Positions 59,619 to 64,000 of a stretch of DNA of 64,000 nucleotides are shown piece by piece. The notes beneath the pieces were generated by a model. It did no database searches, was not told where the DNA came from, and saw nothing but the letters and a program-made list of their open reading frames with translations. The stretch is taken from NCBI GenBank assembly GCA_963770035.1, contig CAVYON010000005.1, forward strand, positions 62,001 to 126,000, given 5' to 3'. This DNA is from Roseiarcus sp963770035 (GTDB lineage: Bacteria; Pseudomonadota; Alphaproteobacteria; Rhizobiales; Beijerinckiaceae). The position numbers were made by a program, and so were the translations under genes. Numbering within the stretch: position 1 is the first letter of the stretch; each line of letters opens with the position of its first letter.

Positions 59619-61387
59619 TCAGGCAGGCCCGCTCTGCTCTACCGCTTGCCGACTGCCCTTCTTCGCCTTCGGCTTCAGCGCCGGCTTTGGCTTTGGCTTC
59701 GGCTTTGGTTTCGGTTTCGGTTTCGGCTTTGGCTTGGGCTTCGGCTTGGGAGCAGGGGGCCCGGATCCGGCGGTGGTTGCGGCGTGGGCACAGGTGTGCC
59801 GGTCTTCAGTGCCTGCAAGATGCCGTTGCCGTTGGGACTTCCCCACCCGGTGCACGCGTCCCATCCTTTAGCTGCCTTAAAGTCGCCATTATTGCCGGAG
59901 TGATGTCGCGAAATGTCCCTGTCTTCGCCGGCGACGGTCTGGTAAAGATTGGGATTCAGAAATCCCACAGGCTTGCCGAGTGACTGGTTGAGCAGCGCGA
60001 TCAGGCCCGCCCACAGCGGCGCCACGGCGCTGGTTCCGCCCACGACGAAGCTCGAGCCGTCGGCCTGGACCTGGTATCCGGTAGCGGGATCGGCATCGCC
60101 GGCAACGTCGGGCACACCGCGCCCTTTGAAGCTGCCCGGGTTCCTGGATGGCGGCACATTGGCATTGGCCTGCCAGGTCGGGATGGGGAAGGTATCGCTT
60201 ACACCGCCGCCGGTCGCGCCGCCGCTGGAGCCGCCATTCCACACTACTTCCGTGCTAATCGAACCGCCGCTGACGGTAAGGCTGGTGCCGCCGCAGGCCA
60301 GCGAGAAGAGGCTGGACGAAGGGAAGTCCACATGATCATGGCCGTCACCGACGCCATCGTCGGAGCCGTTGTCGCCGGAGGCGCAGCACACGCTCACGCC
60401 CAGCGCCGAGGCAGCTTGCAGGGCGCTGTTGAACGACTGCAGGGACTGCGCCGTCCAACTGGACTCGGGGCCGCCCCAACTGATGGAGATCACCGAAGGC
60501 TGGTTGACCTTGTCGGTCGCCGCCTGGTTGATGGCATCGAGGAAGCCGGCGTCGGTGTTAGGGGCGAAGTACACCACGATGTTCGCGCCTGGGGCCACAG
60601 CGCCCACGACCTCGATGTCGAGCATGACCTCGGTGTCGGGACCGCTGGTGTCGCCGGTGGGCGCATTCTGCGCGCCATCGACCGAGACCGCCACCACGCT
60701 GGGCGCAGGAGAGATTCCCAGGCCGTTGAAATAGGTGTTGAGATCGGTTTGGGTGAAGCCGCCGCCGAGCTCGACGATGGCAACCGTCTGGCCTTTGCCG
60801 TTAATCCCGGTGGGAAAGCTGTAGGCGCTGGCAATCTGGAGCGGAGTGAACGACGTGGACGCCGCCGGCACCACGTGGGGATTTGCCGTGGAGCTGTTGG
60901 CGATGCGGAAGTGGGTCTTGGCCTGGGGCCGGTTGTCCAGCCCGAGAACGCTTTGGACCACGCCGCTCAACTCGGCCGGAATATTGACGGGCCCAGTACG
61001 CCCACGATACGTGCACCCCTCATATTGGTACATCGCAAAAGACACCTGGAAGGCCTTGGCGAAAGCATCGCAGGTGCCGGTCAGCATGACGGTGCGCGCA
61101 GCCAGGTTCACCTGGGAGACCGCCAGTGCGTTGGCGGCAGCGAAGGCTTGCAGCTTCTGCACGTCGGCAGGATCGGCACCATAGCGAGCTTCGAGCTCGT
61201 CACGCGAGAGGCGCTTGCCGCTGGCGACGACGTCGGCCAAGGAAGCCTGGTTCTTCGCGGCAGCGCGTGGTCGCACAACCACCGTCACCTGCATCAGTTG
61301 GTTGGGATCACAGGGACCGGTTTGGGTTGCGCCGGGCATGGGCTGGCGCTCGCTGCCGGGGAGCTTTACGTATTTGTCGAAAGCCAT
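59619..61387 (-). pseudogene. Sedolisin (S53) serine-carboxyl protease with Pro-Lys tail (one frameshift)
   Basis: Residues ~20-165 form the pro-kumamolisin activation domain (LMQVTVVVRPRAAAKNQASL; YEGCTYRGRTGPVNIPAELS). The catalytic domain has the Glu and Asp in PDTEVMLDIEVVGAVAPGA, the oxyanion Asp in VCCASGDNGSDDGVGDG and the Ser in VVGGTSAVAPLWAGLIALLN; calcium-site residues follow (DACTGWGSPNG). No classical signal peptide is seen. Past PTPQPPPDPG the frame changes near 59,755, in a run of G and C, into a (Pro-Lys)n tail, ALKPKAKKGSRQAVEQSGPA and a stop at 59619. The unshifted frame reads the tract as Arg/Asn/Ser repeats and stops at 59675. Confidence 0.85.
59681..59751. repeat. Hexanucleotide repeat coding for Pro-Lys
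   Basis: About twelve GGCTTT / GGTTTC / GGCTTC-type hexamers in tandem. On the minus strand they encode alternating Pro and Lys at the C-terminus of the sedolisin gene. Confidence 0.8.
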
Positions 61388-61545
61388 AAGGGTTCCTCAA
61401 GATTGCGTGATGACGCGTTTGTTATTCACAGGTGCTGTCCGCTGCGACCAAAACCATTCGTGCCGCTGCCGAACTGAAGCCCGGCGCTTCCACCGCAAGG
61501 CAAGACACCCACTTAGCCGACACCCATCATAACGCGCAACCGGTC

Positions 61546-61910
61546 TCACTGGCCTTTCATCTTTTCTTTGACGGTGTGGGCCAGTTTCTCGATCTCGTCC
61601 GCCTTCTTGATGACGTCGACCGACAGGGTGTGCTCATTGGTCTTGTCCACGTACTGCTTGAGTTCAGTGGCCAGCTCCAGCAGCTTTTCCGTGTCCTTCT
61701 TAAGGTCTCGCTCGCGTTTGGCATTCTCCTGCTTGGCCAATTGGCGCTGCTGTTTGGCCTCCCAGGCGGCGTCGCTGGGGTTTGCGGCGGGGCCGCCTGA
61801 GGCAGGGTCTGCTGCGCTGGACTGAATGTCCCGAACAGCAAGCTCAGGAAACATACAGCAGCGATGAGAGTCTTCCTAGTGGCAAATGGCACATCGGCAG
61901 CGTGTTTCAT
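61546..61910 (-). pseudogene. Exported coiled-coil protein (one frameshift)
   Basis: The ATG at 61910 opens a signal peptide (TRKTLIAAVCFLSLLFGTFS PAQQ). The mature part is in another frame from ~61,800: GGPAANPSDAAWEAKQQRQL, then a long charged helix (KRERDLKKDTEKLLELATEL KQYVDK) predicted to be a coiled coil, ending KEKMKGQ at 61546. I do not recognise a named family; similar small exported coiled-coil proteins occur in Acidobacteria. Corrected length is ~120 residues. It is divergent from mscS. Confidence 0.55.
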
Positions 61911-61922
61911 AGGAATAGCCAG

Positions 61923-61928
61923 ATTATA
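61923..61928 (-). promoter_or_regulatory. Consensus -10 box close to the coiled-coil gene start
   Basis: TATAAT on the minus strand lies 12 bases before the ATG at 61910, so the transcript would start almost at the start codon. No clear -35 box. Confidence 0.45.
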
Positions 61929-61996
61929 TGCCGCGGGATTATGAAACATGGAGATGCGGCGCAGCCGTGTGGCCGCATCGCTGGGAGTCCGATTGC

Positions 61997-62002
61997 TATA
62001 AT
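61997..62002 (+). promoter_or_regulatory. Consensus -10 box close to the mscS start
   Basis: TATAAT lies nine bases before the ATG at 62012 and no ribosome site is visible, which fits a leaderless mRNA. No clear -35 box. Confidence 0.45.
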
Positions 62003-62011
62003 CCGCGACAA

Positions 62012-62940
62012 ATGCTATCCGCAATTTTCTATCGCTTGCACGCTCTGGCGCTGGCCCCGAACGGTCAGAAACACAGTCTTCTACAGCTGCTGGATGACTG
62101 GAGCGATGACAGCTTCGAGTTTCTGCGCTATCGGGTGCCGAGAATCATCGCGGTGCTGCTGATCGCGTTCGTGCTGACGCGCTTGCTGAAGCTGGTGTCG
62201 CGGCACTTGAGCGAGATGAGCAATCGCAGCGGTCTGCCTTCGGCGGTGCGCGCGCAGCAGCTGCGAACGTTGTCGAGCGTCATTTACAGCGTCGGGGTGG
62301 CCGTCATCCTGTTTCTGGCGGCCATGCAGATCCTGCCGCTGCTGGGCATCAACATGGGGCCGCTGCTGGCCAGCGCGGGGATCGCCGGACTGGCGATAGG
62401 CTTTGGCGCTCAGACGCTGGTGCGGGACTTCATCAACGGCTTCCTTATTCTGGTGGAGAACCAGTACGACGTGGGCGATACGGTCCGAGTCGCGGGAGTG
62501 CAGGGTGTGGTGGAGGCGATGACGCTGCGCCGCACCGTCTTGCGGGATGACAGTGGAGCGCAGCATAGCGTCCCCAGCAGCGAGATCAAGGTGGTCACCA
62601 ACCTCACGCGCGACTGGACGCAGCTACCACTGCACATTTCGGTGGCCTACGGCGCCGACACGCGACAAGGTCATTAGACTTCTGCAAGCCGTGGGCGAAG
62701 ACCTGAGCGCGCGATCCGGCGTTCGCCGACATAGTGGTGGCGACGCCGCAGGTTCCCGGCATCGAAAAGGTCAGTGGCAGCGAGGTGGAGTACCTGATGC
62801 TGGTGAAGACCAAGCCGGGCTCGCAATATGCGGTGAGCCGCGAGCTGCGCCGCCGTATCAAGGCGAGCTTCGAGAAGAATGGGATCGAGCCGGGAAATCC
62901 GAACCGGCTGTATGTGGTGGACGCGCCGAAACCGGGATAG
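62012..62940 (+). pseudogene. mscS: Small-conductance mechanosensitive channel, MscS family (two frameshifts)
   Basis: The protein has membrane helices (VPRIIAVLLIAFVLTRLLKL; LSSVIYSVGVAVILFLAAMQ) and the pore helix GPLLASAGIAGLAIGFGAQT LVRDFINGFLILVENQYDVG, then the beta domain (DTVRVAGVQGVVEAMTLRRT). The first frame ends at 62677. The C-terminal alpha/beta domain resumes after one-base gains near 62,663 and 62,710: DPAFADIVVATPQVPGIEKV, VEYLMLVKTKPGSQYAVSRE, with a stop at 62940. Corrected length is ~308 residues. It opens under membrane tension to release solutes on osmotic downshock. Confidence 0.85.
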
Positions 62941-62961
62941 CCGCACGAACGGTTGAGTTGT

Positions 62962-63282
62962 TCAGGTTGTCAGGTTGTAGATCAGGCCGAACGGATCTTT
63001 CACATAGCAGCGTGGGAAGTCGGGCTCATCCTTGACGACCTCGCAGCCATTTTTTGTCAGCCTGCGCCTGGCTTCATCGACATTGTCGACGGTCACTTCG
63101 AACACCGGCCCACCCAGCGACGGTCCGCGCTCAATGAAGAGGTTGATGTGCGGGCCGTGGAGGCTGATCATATGCGGCTTCTCGTCCGTGATCTCGAATC
63201 CGAGTTGCTTGACGTAGAAGGCTGCCGCGCTTTTGGGATCCTGCGCCTGAATCAGAATATCGGTGCCAAACTTGTTCGGCAT
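62962..63282 (-). CDS. VOC-superfamily (glyoxalase/bleomycin-resistance fold) protein
   Basis: A 106-residue single VOC module: ILIQAQDPKSAAAFYVKQLG FEITDE, then HINLFIERGPSLGGPVFEVT VDNVDEARRRLTKNGC and a C-terminal CYVKDPFGLIYNLTT. Metal ligands are not obvious in the first strand. The family includes glyoxalase I, dioxygenases and resistance proteins; a specific role cannot be set. It starts 19 bases after the dehydrogenase stop on the same strand and is probably co-transcribed with it. Confidence 0.8.
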   Translation of the reverse strand: MPNKFGTDILIQAQDPKSAAAFYVKQLGFEITDEKPHMISLHGPHINLFIERGPSLGGPVFEVTVDNVDEARRRLTKNGCEVVKDEPDFPRCYVKDPFGLIYNLTT

Positions 63283-63301
63283 GTTGGTCCTCTCGTCAAC
63301 G

Positions 63302-64000
63302 CTATTTTGGCTGGCCGCCGAGCCCGGCCCACTTCTCCAGCAAGGCGAGGGTCACGGCGTAGTCGAGATCGTCCCAGCCTTCTTCGCTTGAGAGCTCGTA
63401 GATCTCGTCCACGGTTTCCAGCGCCGGCAGCTTGACGCGATGCTCCTTGGCGGCGTCGAGCATCATGTGGATGTCCTTGTGCATGAGGCGCAGCGGGAAG
63501 TTGGGCGAGTAGTCGCGGCGCAGCACGAAGGGCGCTTTGTAATCCACCACGCCGGAGCGCACCATCGACGCCTGGATCAACTCGATCAGCTTGTGGGAAT
63601 CGACACCCAGCTTCTGCGAGAGGGTGAAGGCCTCGGCAAAGCCCTCGTAGATGAGGGCGATCATCAGGTTCATGCAGAGCTTGGCGGACTGGCCCTTGCT
63701 GGTTTCGCCAATGTGGATCACCAGCTTGCCCATGGCCTTGAACAGCGGCTGAAGATATTCGACAGGCTCGGGTGCGCCGCCGACGATGAAGATGAGCTGC
63801 GCGTTCTCGGCGCCGATCTTGGAGCCGGTCACGGGAGCGTCCACCCAATGCACGCCGCGCGCGTTCACTTTCTCAGCGAAGCGCAGCGTTGCCGAAGGCG
63901 AGATGGTGCTGGAATCCACGACAATCATGCCCTCGCGCAGCGACTGCTCAGCGCCATCGGCGGCGAACATGACGCGTTCCACGCCGGCGGTGTCGGCCAC
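63302..64000 (-). CDS. 3-hydroxyisobutyrate dehydrogenase-like NAD(P)-dependent reductase (5' end outside the window)
   Basis: 232 codons are present; the N-terminal Rossmann GxGxMG part lies beyond the right edge. Visible motifs: EGMIVVDSSTISPSATLRFA, WVDAPVTGSKIGAENAQLIF IVGG (substrate-binding, DAPVTG type) and the catalytic Lys in GETSKGQSAKLCMNLMIALI. It belongs to the beta-hydroxyacid dehydrogenase family (3-hydroxyisobutyrate, tartronate semialdehyde, glyoxylate reductases). Substrate undetermined. Operon with the VOC gene. Confidence 0.85.
   Translation of the reverse strand: MADTAGVERVMFAADGAEQSLREGMIVVDSSTISPSATLRFAEKVNARGVHWVDAPVTGSKIGAENAQLIFIVGGAPEPVEYLQPLFKAMGKLVIHIGETSKGQSAKLCMNLMIALIYEGFAEAFTLSQKLGVDSHKLIELIQASMVRSGVVDYKAPFVLRRDYSPNFPLRLMHKDIHMMLDAAKEHRVKLPALETVDEIYELSSEEGWDDLDYAVTLALLEKWAGLGGQPK

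Noticed and set aside
60332..61477. A 381-codon plus-strand frame opposite the sedolisin gene
   Set aside because: It lies entirely antisense to a protease with complete catalytic motifs; the composition is that of a shadow frame.

Overview
The window reads as two unlike pieces of genome joined near 51 kb. Positions 1 to about 50,970 look like an alphaproteobacterium of the Rhizobiales, possibly close to Beijerinckiaceae or Methylocystaceae. The signs are the rpsB-tsf-pyrH order, an S2 protein with a C-terminal helix-hairpin-helix extension, the tpiA/secG and ppiD-trpE groupings, a COQ10-like START protein and many FrcBCA- and AapJ-type transporters. From about 51,140 to the end the genes look acidobacterial: a long TolC-like protein, a PEP-CTERM protein, DUF3455, an H+-pyrophosphatase, a sedolisin protease and families of short structured intergenic repeats. 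The sugar ATPase at 50,280 stops matching its family at the join. A chimeric contig or mis-scaffolded metagenome bin is the simplest reading.

Layout of the first part. 0-3.1 kb: start of an amino-acid binding protein, a methyltransferase, a HigA-like antitoxin, a divergent TetR/DUF4267 pair and a decayed second HigA end. 3.1-10.4 kb: glycosyltransferase, cystathionine beta-lyase, a GlxA-type regulator divergent from a DJ-1/PfpI protein, nucleoside hydrolase, DUF255 thioredoxin-like protein. 10.6-14.7 kb: a secreted protein with a PEP-CTERM-like tail and the translation block rpsB-tsf-pyrH with a promoter and a terminator. 14.9-20 kb: a fused-permease ABC transporter, citrate synthase, a lone nuoB paralogue. 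20-25.3 kb: SDR, SnoaL-like, FmdB, Ppx/GppA, an aromatic amino acid decarboxylase. 25.5-32.7 kb: a fragmented enolase, a dynamin-like GTPase and two translationally coupled MutS-like ATPases, with a third MutS tail left as a remnant. 33-46 kb: hydrolase, thioesterase, truncated hybrid kinase, pncC-like, COQ10-like, secG, tpiA, ppiD, trpE, amidohydrolase, LysM protein, guanylate/adenylate cyclase. 46.7-51 kb: a ROK regulator and a FrcBCA-like sugar importer.

Second part. 51.5-53.6 kb TolC-like; 53.7-54.9 kb a repeat-rich non-coding block; 55 kb PEP-CTERM protein; 56 kb DUF3455; 57-59.6 kb hppA; 59.6-61.4 kb sedolisin with a Pro-Lys tail; 61.5-62.9 kb a small coiled-coil protein divergent from an MscS channel; 63-64 kb a VOC protein and a 3-hydroxyisobutyrate dehydrogenase-like enzyme.

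Reading-frame damage runs through the whole window. At least 17 genes need one or more frame corrections, hppA about twelve and eno at least seven, yet the protein sequence on either side of each break stays well conserved. Most breaks are repaired by removing one base, so sequencing or assembly error is a better general explanation than decay, although true remnants (HigA tail, MutS tail, YCII piece) are also present. All family names rest on motif recognition by eye; no database search was possible.
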